Positions 1 to 8,471 of a DNA stretch of 26,353 nt are shown here, one piece after another. The notes beneath the pieces were generated by a model. It did not search any database. It was given only the letters and a program-made list of their open reading frames with translations, and was not told where the DNA came from. The translations under genes were made by a program, and so were the position numbers. Origin of the DNA: UBA660 sp046704245 (GTDB taxonomy: Bacteria > Bacillota_I > Bacilli_A > RF39 > UBA660); the NCBI GenBank assembly GCA_046704245.1, contig JBJKSD010000009.1, positions 1 through 26,353 of the forward strand, read 5' to 3'. Numbering within the stretch: position 1 is the stretch's first letter; the number at the start of each line of letters is the position of its first letter.

Positions 1-1
1 T

Positions 2-1738
2 TCATATAATGTAGGTTTAATTGTTATTGTTTTAGTGGCTTTATTAATTAATTTATTTCATAAGAATAAAGCTATTAAATTTTTAAGTATTACGCTATTA
101 ATTATGATATCTTTTCCTATCTTTTTATATATTACAAATGGTGGTTTATATATTAGAGCTAAAGGTTTAATACCATTTATACCACTATATAGTTTATTAA
201 CAGCTTATACTTTAGAACATATAAAAGAATACCCCATAAAAAATATTTTATTTTTTATTTTATTATTTATTCCCGTTATTATTTTTGAATATAATTTTAA
301 GTTATTCAATTCTACTATTTTAATTATTGATCTAATTGTTACCGCTATTGTATTATTAATATTAATTTATAAACAAAAGAATTCTTATCTTATTTTTTTA
401 TTTCCAATATTAATGGTATCTTCTTCAATTACTGAAAACCAACAAGAGATATTGGTAACTGATAATTTTTATCAGAAGATGACTGGAGCTCCTGAGCTAA
501 TCAATTTAATTAAAGAAACTATTGACGAGGATCATAGTTTTTATCGGTTTAATAATTTAATAAATTCAACATATTATACGCCTAATATAATCTATGATAT
601 GGCTTATTATAATACGAGCATCTATTCTTCAACCTATTCAGCATCTTATTATAATTTTTTGCGTAATGAGATAAATATTTCTCATGTTTCAACTGCCTTT
701 CATCCCCATCTTAATATTAATAATGTTTTGTTTCAAACATTTATGGGTGTTAAGTATGTTGCATCTCATTATAATAAAGAAGGAATTGGATATAATAAAA
801 TTAAATCAAGCGATGATATTTATATTGCTAAAAATAAAAATATTTTTCCTTTAGGTTTTAGTAATTATCGTACTTTATCATATAAAGTGTTTAGTAATTT
901 AGATTATCCAGAAAGACAAGAAGCGTTACTTAATTATATTATCACTGAAAGTGGTAATGATAATTATAAATCTAATATTTATAATTATATGATAAAAATA
1001 AAACCAATTACATTACCTGATGACATAATAATAGAAAAACAAGATGGCCACTATATAATCAATGTCTTAAATCAGACATCGCTAACATTATCATTTCAAG
1101 AACCACTATATAATAGTTTATTATTTATTGATTTTGATATATTAAAAGATATTAAATGTAAAAAAGGACCTAAATTAGAGATCGATGTTAATATGATAAA
1201 AAATATATTAACTTGTCGCAATACTTATTACTATAATCGCAATAAACATTTTAATTATGTAATATCAAACAGTTCTAAAAATATTGATAAACTAACTATT
1301 AATATTCACCCTGGCACTTATGAAATAGATAATATATCATTTAAAGTATTAGATTATCAAAAGGTAATAAATAGTGTCAATAATATTGATAAGTTACAAA
1401 TTAATAGAAACAGTATTACTCCTAATTATCTTAGAGGGATAATTAATGTTACTCATGATGGCTATTTTACTTTTACTATTCCTTATGAAAAAGGTTATAA
1501 AATAAAAGTAGATAAAAAAATAATAGAATATGAAAAGGTTAATGCTGGTTTTATTGGTTTCCCTATTACTAAGGGATATCACGAAATAGAACTAATATAT
1601 CAAGCACCTGGTTATAAATTGGGTCTTGTGTTATCGATAATTGGACTCTTATTATTAATTTATATTATAAGAAGTGATTATCTAAACTTAAGAGGTGTAA
1701 AACATGATAAAGATATCAATAATAGTACCTTGTTATAA
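2..1738 (+). CDS. YfhO-like multi-pass membrane glycosyltransferase, 5' end cut off by the window
   Basis: The reading frame is open from base 2, so this is the C-terminal part of a longer protein; the GTG at 35 is only the first start-like codon inside the window. The visible part has several hydrophobic segments in its first ~120 residues, a long extracytoplasmic-looking domain rich in Asn, Tyr and Ile, and one C-terminal membrane helix ending in a short basic tail. This is the layout of YfhO family (GT-C type) proteins, which in Firmicutes transfer sugars from an undecaprenyl-phosphate donor onto teichoic acids or other surface polymers. The family call rests on this layout and on the two genes that follow: the stop lies 35 bases inside the CsbB/GtrB-like gene, followed by a GtrA-like flippase, the known three-component set. 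Which polymer is decorated cannot be read here. Confidence 0.72.
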   Translation, partial: SYNVGLIVIVLVALLINLFHKNKAIKFLSITLLIMISFPIFLYITNGGLYIRAKGLIPFIPLYSLLTAYTLEHIKEYPIKNILFFILLFIPVIIFEYNFKLFNSTILIIDLIVTAIVLLILIYKQKNSYLIFLFPILMVSSSITENQQEILVTDNFYQKMTGAPELINLIKETIDEDHSFYRFNNLINSTYYTPNIIYDMAYYNTSIYSSTYSASYYNFLRNEINISHVSTAFHPHLNINNVLFQTFMGVKYVASHYNKEGIGYNKIKSSDDIYIAKNKNIFPLGFSNYRTLSYKVFSNLDYPERQEALLNYIITESGNDNYKSNIYNYMIKIKPITLPDDIIIEKQDGHYIINVLNQTSLTLSFQEPLYNSLLFIDFDILKDIKCKKGPKLEIDVNMIKNILTCRNTYYYNRNKHFNYVISNSSKNIDKLTINIHPGTYEIDNISFKVLDYQKVINSVNNIDKLQINRNSITPNYLRGIINVTHDGYFTFTIPYEKGYKIKVDKKIIEYEKVNAGFIGFPITKGYHEIELIYQAPGYKLGLVLSIIGLLLLIYIIRSDYLNLRGVKHDKDINNSTLL

Positions 1739-2639
1739 TGAAGAAGAAGTAATTGATTTGTTTTATCAAGAAATAAAAAAAGTATTAGTTAAATTACCCG
1801 TTGATTATAAAATCATTTTTATTGATGATGGATCAATTGATAATACTTTAGATAAAATAAAAAAATTAAATGATAAAAACGTATCATATATTAGTTTCTC
1901 TCGCAATTTTGGTAAGGAAGCGGCCATGTATGCTGGATTAGAGAAAAGTAATGGTGATTATGTTGTTATTATTGATGTTGATTTACAACACGATCCTAAC
2001 AATTTATTAATAATGTATGATTTAGTTACTAAAGATGGTTATGATCTGGTAGCTACAAGGCGCATCAATAGAGAAGGGGAATCAAAGTTTAGAGCAATGT
2101 GTGCCAATATCTTCTATCGTATGATCAATAGATTTGGTAATATATCAATTGCTGATGGTATTCAAGATTATTGTATGATGAAGAAGCAAGTAGTAGATGC
2201 TATTATAAAAATGTCTGAATATAATCGCTTTAGTAAAGGAATATATGGGTGGATTGGGTTTAAAAGAAAGATCCTCGAGGTGGAAAATAGACAACGGAGA
2301 GCTGGTGAATCATCGTGGCATCTTAATAGTTTATTTAAATATGCTATTGAAGGCCTTACTTCTTTTACCACAGCCCCTTTAAAATTTGCTACTATAATGG
2401 GCTTGATTACAGCTATTAGCAGTATTATATATTTGGGTTATGTGTTAATTAAAACCTTAATTTTTGGTGAAATAGTTAAAGGATATCCTACTTTAGTAAT
2501 ATTGATCCTATTCTTAGGAAGCATCCAATTAATTTCTCTTGGTATTATAGGTATTTATTTGTCTAAAACATACTTAGAAACTAAAAAAAGACCCATCTAT
2601 ATAATAAGAGAATTAAATGATGGACAAGATTCTAAGTAA
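1704..2639 (+). CDS. GtrB/CsbB-like polyprenyl-phosphate glycosyltransferase (GT2)
   Basis: A 311-residue family 2 glycosyltransferase expected to load a sugar from a nucleotide donor onto undecaprenyl phosphate at the inner face of the membrane. Visible marks are the N-terminal IIVPCYNEEE strand, FIDDGS, the DVDLQHDP metal-binding region (DxD), and the RRAGESSW motif near residue 195 that is typical of GtrB, CsbB and dolichol-phosphate-mannose synthase relatives. Two membrane helices follow at about residues 225-250 and 263-290. The length is normal for the family. It overlaps the YfhO-like gene by 35 bases and the flippase gene by 23, which indicates translational coupling in one operon. 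The sugar (GlcNAc, glucose or galactose) is not determinable from sequence alone. Confidence 0.9.
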   Translation: MIKISIIVPCYNEEEVIDLFYQEIKKVLVKLPVDYKIIFIDDGSIDNTLDKIKKLNDKNVSYISFSRNFGKEAAMYAGLEKSNGDYVVIIDVDLQHDPNNLLIMYDLVTKDGYDLVATRRINREGESKFRAMCANIFYRMINRFGNISIADGIQDYCMMKKQVVDAIIKMSEYNRFSKGIYGWIGFKRKILEVENRQRRAGESSWHLNSLFKYAIEGLTSFTTAPLKFATIMGLITAISSIIYLGYVLIKTLIFGEIVKGYPTLVILILFLGSIQLISLGIIGIYLSKTYLETKKRPIYIIRELNDGQDSK

Positions 2640-3000
2640 AAGTTTTGGGCGCTTCGTTGTAATAGGAATTATTAATACTATTAACCATAATATTATCTAC
2701 CTTATATTATTAATATATTTACCATACTTGATAGCTAATATAGGAGCCTTTTTATTAAGTATGATTATCTCTTTTTTCTTAAATAGTAAGTATACTTTTA
2801 AAGTAAAGATGAGTTGGTCAAAGTTTATATATTTTCCCATAAGTTATTTACCTAATTTTATTAGCCAAATGATCGGTATTATCATCTTAGTTGAACTATT
2901 AAAGATAAAAAAAGAATATGCTGCCTTTTTAGCATCACTAATTGCTATTCCCTTTACTTATATAACAATGAAGATTATATTAAAAGATAAAAAAAGGTAG
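2617..3000 (+). CDS. GtrA/GtcA-like flippase subunit
   Basis: A 127-residue protein with four predicted membrane helices and a basic C-terminus, the usual size and layout of the GtrA family. The N-terminal part (RFVVIGIINTINHNIIYLI) resembles the first helix of GtrA-like proteins. Members are thought to move the polyprenyl-phosphate-linked sugar across the membrane so that a GT-C enzyme, here the YfhO-like protein, can use it. Two ATG codons are adjacent at 2617 and 2620; the Shine-Dalgarno signal is weak, fitting coupling to the overlapping upstream gene. It is the last gene of the cassette; a new extended -10 promoter follows immediately. Confidence 0.85.
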   Translation: MMDKILSKSFGRFVVIGIINTINHNIIYLILLIYLPYLIANIGAFLLSMIISFFLNSKYTFKVKMSWSKFIYFPISYLPNFISQMIGIIILVELLKIKKEYAAFLASLIAIPFTYITMKIILKDKKR

Positions 3001-3017
3001 CCGCTTAATAATTTTTT

Positions 3018-3026
3018 TGTTATAAT
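3018..3026 (+). promoter_or_regulatory. Extended -10 promoter for dtd
   Basis: TGTTATAAT (TG-n-TATAAT) lies 25 bases before the dtd start codon. No good -35 box is seen, as expected for an extended -10 promoter. The ribosome binding site GAGGTG follows. Confidence 0.55.
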
Positions 3027-3050
3027 TTAATAAGATTATGAGGTGTAAAA

Positions 3051-3494
3051 ATGAAAGTAATTTTACAAAGAGTAAAGAGTGCTAGGGTAAGTATCGATAA
3101 TAAATTAGTATCTAAAATAGATAAGGGTTTATTGGTCTTAGTAGGATTTACTTCTAATGACAATAATAATGATATAGAATATATTATAAACAAAATAATT
3201 AATCTTAGAATATTTGATGATAATAATGGCGTAATGAATTTATCGTTATTGGATATAGATGGTGCTATTTTATCAGTATCACAATTTACTTTATATGCTA
3301 ATACTAAAAAAGGAAGAAGACCTAGTTATGATAATAGTTTAAACTATCAAGAGGCGCAACTGTTATATGAACAATTTAATAAACAATTAAAGGCAACAAA
3401 ACTATTAATTGAAACTGGTGTTTTTGGAGCCGAAATGGATGTTGAATTAATTAATGATGGTCCAGTAACCATAATTATCGATAGTAAAGAATAG
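3051..3494 (+). CDS. dtd: D-aminoacyl-tRNA deacylase
   Basis: A 147-residue cytoplasmic enzyme that hydrolyses D-amino acids (and glycine mischarged on tRNA-Ala) from tRNA. Both signature motifs are present: SQFTLY at residues 77-82 and, as NDGPVT at 135-140, the cross-subunit Gly-Pro motif that enforces chiral selection. The N-terminus (MKVILQRVKSARVSI) is typical and the length matches the family. It starts at ATG after GAGGTG and is followed 8 bases later by the permease gene with its own AGGAG site, so the two probably share a transcript. Confidence 0.96.
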   Translation: MKVILQRVKSARVSIDNKLVSKIDKGLLVLVGFTSNDNNNDIEYIINKIINLRIFDDNNGVMNLSLLDIDGAILSVSQFTLYANTKKGRRPSYDNSLNYQEAQLLYEQFNKQLKATKLLIETGVFGAEMDVELINDGPVTIIIDSKE

Positions 3495-3502
3495 GAGAAA
3501 AT

Positions 3503-4546
3503 ATGATTTCCAATAAATTAGATTTTAAATTAATCAATATGGCTATCATAGCTCTTATTGTAGCACTATTATATATGACTAGTGATTTTTGGTTTGGTAT
3601 TATTAGCATAGCTCTTACTATTATTACTCCTTTTATATTAGCTTTTGCTTTAGCTCATGCTTTATATCCTACTTTACATTCTATGGTTAAAAAAGGTATA
3701 CCTAAAATAATTGGTGTGGGGATATTATCGTTTGTTATGTTTGGTTTATTTATTTTAGTTATTTGGTTAGTAATACCATTATCGTTAGAGCAAATATCTG
3801 GTTTATATTCTGGTATTAATAAATTTATTCACGATATATCTATTTACTATAATCTTAATCTGGGTTCTTTACAACAAGGGATATCTGATACTTTTAATCC
3901 TATTATGAACAATATGAGTAAATATATTTCTAACGGTACATGGATAATTGTCAATCAATCAGTAAGAGTATTAGCTACCATTATTATAATCATGTTTGTC
4001 GCTATATATTTTTTAATTGATATGGAAGCTATTAGAATAAAATCGTCAGAATATTTAAAATTGACTAATGAAAAAATATATAATTATTTTGTTATGATCG
4101 ATAATGAAATGCATTTATATTTTGTGGGTTTAGGTAGAGTATTATTGTGGCAATTATTTGAATATACATTTGTTTTTTATATTATTGGGCATCCTAATTA
4201 TTTATTATTAGGTATACTTGCTTCAATTACTACTGTCATACCTTATGTTGGAGCCTTAATGACTAATATATTAGCATTGATAACAGCTTTTGTTATATCA
4301 CCTAAACTCTTTTTCTTAACTTTAATAGCTATAGGTATATTATCAGCTATCGATGGTTATATTGTATCTCCTAAAATATTTGGAACAACTAATAAGATAC
4401 CTCCTTTAATAACTATCTTTGCTGTTTTTGCTGGAGGTATATTAGGTGGGTTAATAGGAGTAATAGTATCTTTACCAATTACCATAATTATAATTAGTAC
4501 TATTAAATATTTTAAAAAAGATATCTTTCTAAAACTTATAAAATAG
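3503..4546 (+). CDS. AI-2E family transporter (PerM/YtvI-type permease)
   Basis: A 347-residue integral membrane protein with about eight hydrophobic helices, a central soluble stretch (about residues 105-150) and the conserved C-terminal half of the family, including the GHPNYLLLGILA, IPYVGAL and DGYIVSPKIFG stretches. The superfamily (formerly UPF0118) includes the E. coli AI-2 exporter TqsA and Na+/H+ antiporter-like members, so the substrate should be left open. It is preceded by a clear AGGAG site and lies 8 bases after dtd. No stop hairpin was seen directly after it; the T-box promoter of aspS begins at its stop codon. Confidence 0.9.
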   Translation: MISNKLDFKLINMAIIALIVALLYMTSDFWFGIISIALTIITPFILAFALAHALYPTLHSMVKKGIPKIIGVGILSFVMFGLFILVIWLVIPLSLEQISGLYSGINKFIHDISIYYNLNLGSLQQGISDTFNPIMNNMSKYISNGTWIIVNQSVRVLATIIIIMFVAIYFLIDMEAIRIKSSEYLKLTNEKIYNYFVMIDNEMHLYFVGLGRVLLWQLFEYTFVFYIIGHPNYLLLGILASITTVIPYVGALMTNILALITAFVISPKLFFLTLIAIGILSAIDGYIVSPKIFGTTNKIPPLITIFAVFAGGILGGLIGVIVSLPITIIIISTIKYFKKDIFLKLIK

Positions 4547-4575
4547 TTGACTATCAGTTTATTAAGTTATAAAAT
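4547..4575 (+). promoter_or_regulatory. Sigma-A-type promoter of the aspS T-box leader
   Basis: TTGACT (4547-4552), a 17-base spacer and TAAAAT (4570-4575), placing the transcript start around 4582, just before T-box stem I. Confidence 0.6.
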
Positions 4576-4592
4576 AATAATATATTCTATTA

Positions 4593-4777
4593 GGAGAAGA
4601 GTAGTAATATTTACGATTAAAGCGAAAGATATATAGGTGAGAGTATCTATCTTAAATATTATGAAAGACACTCCGTAAGTAATAGACGCCATTCACGTTA
4701 CGAATAACCAAGTGCATAGTAATATGAATTAAGGTGGTACCACGGGAATACTCGTCCTTAGCAATAGGGACGTTTTT
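4593..4777 (+). promoter_or_regulatory. T-box riboswitch upstream of aspS, probable specifier GAC (Asp)
   Basis: A tRNA-sensing leader. Stem I begins with GGAG (4593-4596), an AGTA motif and TAATATTT; the other side has AAATATTA followed by TGAAAGACAC and CTCC, so the internal specifier loop offers GAC, an aspartate codon, in the expected place. The T-box sequence AAGGTGGTACCACGGG is at 4731-4746. The terminator stem (CGTCC... to ...GGGACG, 4753-4772) is followed by TTTTT. By the established mechanism, uncharged tRNA-Asp stabilises the antiterminator and switches on the synthetase gene that starts at 4796. The T-box itself is certain; the specifier assignment is read by eye. Confidence 0.95.
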
Positions 4778-4795
4778 CTTTGATAGGAGGAAAAT

Positions 4796-6103
4796 ATGAA
4801 AAATTATATTAAAGATATCGATACATATTTAAATAAAGAAATCATTATATCAGGATGGGTAGATAGTATTCGCGATCTACCATTTATTCAATTTATTGTC
4901 ATAAGAGATAATACAGGTAAAGTACAGATTACGATCGAAAAGGAAGAACATAATAAAGAATTAAATGAGCTTATTAGTTCTTTAACTATTGAAAGTATAA
5001 TAACCGTAAAAGGGTTATTAAAAGAAAATCCTAATGTTAAATTAAATGGTATGGAGATTATACCTAATGATATATCAGTAGATAGTTTAGCTGATAAAAA
5101 TTTACCAATTAATATTAAAGAAAAAGATAAATCATTACGTGAAACTAGATTAGATTATCGCTTCTTAGATTTAAGAAGAGAAGATAATAATTTAATTTTT
5201 AAAGTTCAAACTACTCTAGAAATGGCTATGAGAGATTATTGGCTTAATAATAATTTTATTGAAATTCATTCACCCAAAATATTGGGAGCAGCATCTGAAT
5301 CGGGAGCTGAAGTATTTACAGTTGATTATTTTGGAACAAAAGCTTATTTAGCACAATCACCACAATTTTATAAACAAATGGCAATGGCAGCAGGATTTGA
5401 TAAGGTTTTTGAAATAGGTCCAGTATTTAGAGCAGAAAATTCTCACACTTCTTACCATGCTACCGAATTTACTGGCATTGATGCTGAAATGTCATGGATA
5501 AAATCAGTTGATGATGTAATGGATATGCAAGAAGAATGGATAAAGTATGCGATGGAAAAAGTAGTAGCAAAACATCGTGATGAAATAAATAAACTATTTA
5601 ATATTGAATTAAATATTCCTTTAGCAAAATTTCCCCGTTTAACCGTTAAAGAAGTAAAAGATATTATTAAAGATAAATATAATTATGAATCTGATAAATT
5701 AGATATTGATCGTAAAGAAGAAGAATTAATTTGTAAATATGTAAAAGAGCAACTTAATTCAGATTTTTTCTTTATTACTAAATATCCAAAGGAAGCCCGT
5801 CCTTTTTATCACATGTTAGATGAAGAAGGATATACTAATAGTTATGATTTACTATATAACGGTATTGAAGTAGCTACTGGAGCCCAAAGAGAACATCGGT
5901 ATGATATTTTAAAACAACAATTAATAGATAAAGGTTTAGCAGTTGAACCATTAAATTTCTATCTTGAGTTCTTTAAATACGGTTGTCCTCCACATGGCGG
6001 ATTTGGTTTCGGGCTAAATAGATTTTTAATGAGTTTATTTAGGATAGATAACGTGAGAGAAGTAACTTATTTATATCGAGGACCTAATCGTTTAAATCCA
6101 TAA
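4796..6103 (+). CDS. aspS: Aspartyl-tRNA synthetase, archaeal/eukaryal-like short form
   Basis: A 435-residue class II synthetase that charges tRNA-Asp. It has an N-terminal OB-fold anticodon-binding domain (about 1-105), motif 2 (GPVFRAEN, then YHATEFTGID) and motif 3 (GGFGFGLNRFL) near the C-terminus. It lacks the ~100-residue GAD insertion of the ordinary ~590-residue bacterial AspRS, so it belongs to the archaeal-type subclass. Asparaginyl-tRNA synthetase shares this architecture, but the aspartate-like active-site context and the GAC specifier upstream favour AspRS. At the position equivalent to Trp26/His26, used to separate discriminating from non-discriminating archaeal enzymes, this protein has Asp23, so tRNA-Asn mischarging is undecided. 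An AGGAGG site precedes the ATG. The stop codon touches a bidirectional terminator. Confidence 0.93.
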   Translation: MKNYIKDIDTYLNKEIIISGWVDSIRDLPFIQFIVIRDNTGKVQITIEKEEHNKELNELISSLTIESIITVKGLLKENPNVKLNGMEIIPNDISVDSLADKNLPINIKEKDKSLRETRLDYRFLDLRREDNNLIFKVQTTLEMAMRDYWLNNNFIEIHSPKILGAASESGAEVFTVDYFGTKAYLAQSPQFYKQMAMAAGFDKVFEIGPVFRAENSHTSYHATEFTGIDAEMSWIKSVDDVMDMQEEWIKYAMEKVVAKHRDEINKLFNIELNIPLAKFPRLTVKEVKDIIKDKYNYESDKLDIDRKEEELICKYVKEQLNSDFFFITKYPKEARPFYHMLDEEGYTNSYDLLYNGIEVATGAQREHRYDILKQQLIDKGLAVEPLNFYLEFFKYGCPPHGGFGFGLNRFLMSLFRIDNVREVTYLYRGPNRLNP

Positions 6104-6130
6104 AAAAAAGATATCTTTGATATCTTTTTT
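6104..6130. terminator. Bidirectional terminator between aspS and the hydrolase gene
   Basis: A perfect 12-base stem (A6-GATATC / GATATC-T6) with a TTT loop. The A and T runs on both flanks let it serve the plus-strand aspS and the minus-strand hydrolase, whose stop codon overlaps it. Confidence 0.85.
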
Positions 6131-6899
6131 AAATTTCTAATTGGAGAAAATATAATAATATTAATTTAAATTCGAAATATTTATCTAAATAAGCATAATG
6201 ACCAGCATCTTTTAATATAACTAAACCCGAATCAGGTATTAAATGTTGCATAGTAATAGCATCACTAATTGGTGTTATAGTATCATTGTCACCCCACACA
6301 AGAAGGGTGGGTGCTGTTATATTTTTCATATATTTTTTTAAATCAGTATTTACTACTAAGCTAAGGGTTCTTTTCATTACTTCATCGACATTATTATAAT
6401 CACTTGATCCAAATATTGTGCGTAGTTTATTTAGATACTTAATTCTTTTTTCTTCTTTAAAATATTTAATTATATATTTTAATATCTTATATGTATAGAT
6501 TTTTAGATAATACCGTATTCCTCTTTTAGGTCTAATACCAGCACTATTAATTAATATTATTTTAGATGCTTCATATCTTAAACTGCCAGTTAAAGTTATA
6601 ATTATTCTTCCTCCAAAAGAATGACCAATAAGAATAGGTTTTGCAATATCTAAAGCATTTAAGAAACGATATATAATTTTAGCGTAATCATTTATACTTA
6701 GCGCTTTATTAGGAATAGTACTCTGTCCAAAACCGGGTAGATCTAACGCATAAACTTTATAATTTATTGCTAAATATCTCGATACTAAATCAAAACTTTC
6801 TAAATTAGTACCCCAACCATGTAATACCACAACAGGTTGAGTATTATTTTCACCATATAATTTATAATTTATTTGAATATTATCAATATTCACTTTCAT
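6129..6899 (-). CDS. Alpha/beta hydrolase
   Basis: A 256-residue cytoplasmic alpha/beta-hydrolase fold protein. The oxyanion-hole motif HGWG is at 27-30, the nucleophile elbow GHSFGG places Ser94, the acid is probably Asp206 in WGDND, and the catalytic His is His234 in DAGHYAYLD, so the triad looks complete. A cap-like insertion rich in Lys, Tyr and Ile lies at about 125-165. There is no signal peptide. The substrate cannot be predicted; relatives include esterases, haloperoxidase-like enzymes and MenH-like proteins. It is a single-gene unit convergent with aspS, with an AGGTGGTAAT site before the ATG. Confidence 0.9.
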   Translation of the reverse strand: MKVNIDNIQINYKLYGENNTQPVVVLHGWGTNLESFDLVSRYLAINYKVYALDLPGFGQSTIPNKALSINDYAKIIYRFLNALDIAKPILIGHSFGGRIIITLTGSLRYEASKIILINSAGIRPKRGIRYYLKIYTYKILKYIIKYFKEEKRIKYLNKLRTIFGSSDYNNVDEVMKRTLSLVVNTDLKKYMKNITAPTLLVWGDNDTITPISDAITMQHLIPDSGLVILKDAGHYAYLDKYFEFKLILLYFLQLEI

Positions 6900-6943
6900 A
6901 TTACCACCTTATATAATTTATGAAAGCTGGTGATAAATTATTA

Positions 6944-6969
6944 AAAAGATACCCCAGAGGATATCTTTT
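6944..6969 (-). terminator. Terminator after the DUF6512-like gene
   Basis: AAAAGATA-CC ... GG-A-TATCTTTT hairpin with one bulged base, just past the stop of the minus-strand membrane protein gene, with an A/T-rich flank. Confidence 0.6.
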
Positions 6970-6975
6970 ATTTTA

Positions 6976-7539
6976 CTAACGATTGTATCGAGGTGGATTG
7001 ATTATGTTCTCATATGTATCGAGTGGTTCAAATAATGGTGAATAAAATACTCGATTGCTTGAGTAAGCATAAAAGACCATTAATGCTAAAATAATAGCTA
7101 TTACGCCATAAGCATTCATCAATTTGAAATATAAACCTTCTCTTAAGAAATAATAACTTAATAGTTGCCCCAATGTAACTCCAATAAGGAATGTAGCAAT
7201 ATATATTGAAGTACTAGTATATATCATGGTAGTATTTAAAAAATAAGTTAAAAATAGAAAGATAAATGGTCCAGCAATAGCTGCTGATGCTTTAGCAAAT
7301 AAAAAGTTATGATAATCATCTCCAATAACTGCATATTCAAAAGCTGAATAGATAACTATACTCATAAACATATATTGGGCTATTTGAAATAAACTTATAT
7401 TACCAGGTACAATTAATTGATTCCATATTGTAGTTCCAGCTCCTAAATTAGAAAATATTGATATAAATACAACAGCAATCATCATAATTACTGGTATACC
7501 AATTAATTCATAATTTCTTAAGCGATTCATATCATCCAT
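6976..7539 (-). CDS. Small multi-pass membrane protein (DUF6512-like)
   Basis: A 187-residue protein with about five predicted membrane helices and little else. The N-terminal RNYELIGIPV, the central FEYAVIGDDYHNFLFAKA and the later GVTLGQLLSYYFL resemble, from memory, the DUF6512 family of Firmicute membrane proteins of similar size, for which no function is established. The frame is open to a TTG at 7542, but the ATG at 7539 is better spaced from the GAGGTGAT ribosome binding site. It is divergent from the TtcA-like gene and has its own terminator. Confidence 0.7.
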   Translation of the reverse strand: MDDMNRLRNYELIGIPVIMMIAVVFISIFSNLGAGTTIWNQLIVPGNISLFQIAQYMFMSIVIYSAFEYAVIGDDYHNFLFAKASAAIAGPFIFLFLTYFLNTTMIYTSTSIYIATFLIGVTLGQLLSYYFLREGLYFKLMNAYGVIAIILALMVFYAYSSNRVFYSPLFEPLDTYENIINPPRYNR

Positions 7540-7630
7540 CAAATATCACCTCTAATTCTATTATGCTTTGATAATATTTATTTATTCAAAAATATCGAAA
7601 ATAATTTGATATAATGAATATGGTGGTTAT

Positions 7631-8464
7631 ATGAGAGATAAACGTGATATTGAAAAGAGCATTATTAAGAAATATCGAAAATCAATATGGAGTAAATTTA
7701 TTAAAGCAATTAAGGATTTTGAGTTAATAAATGAGAATGATCATATTGCCGTATGCCTTAGTGGTGGAAAAGATAGTTTGTTATTAGCTAAATGTATTGA
7801 AGAATTACAAAGACACGGTCAAATAAAATTTAATGCTAAATATATTTTTATGGATCCTGGATATACTAAGGAAAATATTAAATTAATTAAAACTAATTGC
7901 AAAAAGTTAGGTATACCTCTTGAAATATTTAAAAGTGATATTTTTAAAATAATTAATAAACACATGTTAAATAATCCATGTTATATGTGTGCTAAAATGC
8001 GTCGAGGATATCTATATAATTATGCAAAAGAATTAGGGTGTAATAAAATAGCGTTAGGTCATCATTTTAATGATGTAATAGAGACCATAATGTTAAATAT
8101 TCTATATACTGGCCAATATCGAACAATGATGCCTAAAATTAAAAGTAAAAATTTTAAAGATATGGAATTAATAAGACCATTTTATTATATTAAAGAGGAT
8201 GATATAAGAGAGTGGGCTAGATATAATGAAATAGAAGTATTAGATTGTGCCTGTACTGTAACTAGAGAAGAAGTAGATAGTAAAAGAAAAGAGATAAAAA
8301 ATTTAATTAAACAATTGAAATTAACTAACAATGACGTCGATATATCAATCTTTAGATCATCAGAGAATGTACATATTGATTCAGTTATAAGTTATTATAA
8401 AAATAATAAATTGACTCATTTTTTAGATGAATATAATTCTAAAGATGATGAAAATATGATATAA
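7631..8464 (+). CDS. TtcA-family tRNA 2-thiolation enzyme (PP-loop ATPase)
   Basis: A 277-residue ATP-pyrophosphatase superfamily protein. The PP-loop SGGKDS is at residues 44-49. Cys117 and Cys120 (CYMC), with Cys206/Cys208 (DCAC), match the three-cysteine pattern that holds the [4Fe-4S] cluster in TtcA. GHHFNDVIETIMLNILYTG is the conserved second half of the ATP site. TtcA adds sulfur to cytidine 32 of certain tRNAs; many Firmicutes carry TtcA-like paralogs whose exact target is unproven, so I give no symbol. The ~40-residue C-terminal tail past the TtcA core is Asn/Ser-rich and poorly conserved-looking. A TATAAT box at 7610-7615 and GGTGG before the ATG suggest its own promoter. The promoter-like boxes for the following RNA lie inside its 3' end. 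Confidence 0.87.
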   Translation: MRDKRDIEKSIIKKYRKSIWSKFIKAIKDFELINENDHIAVCLSGGKDSLLLAKCIEELQRHGQIKFNAKYIFMDPGYTKENIKLIKTNCKKLGIPLEIFKSDIFKIINKHMLNNPCYMCAKMRRGYLYNYAKELGCNKIALGHHFNDVIETIMLNILYTGQYRTMMPKIKSKNFKDMELIRPFYYIKEDDIREWARYNEIEVLDCACTVTREEVDSKRKEIKNLIKQLKLTNNDVDISIFRSSENVHIDSVISYYKNNKLTHFLDEYNSKDDENMI

Positions 8465-8471
8465 TATAATT

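Noticed and set aside
35..37. GTG at 35 as the real start of the YfhO-like gene
   Set aside because: The frame is open to the window edge, there is no ribosome binding site, and the family is much longer.
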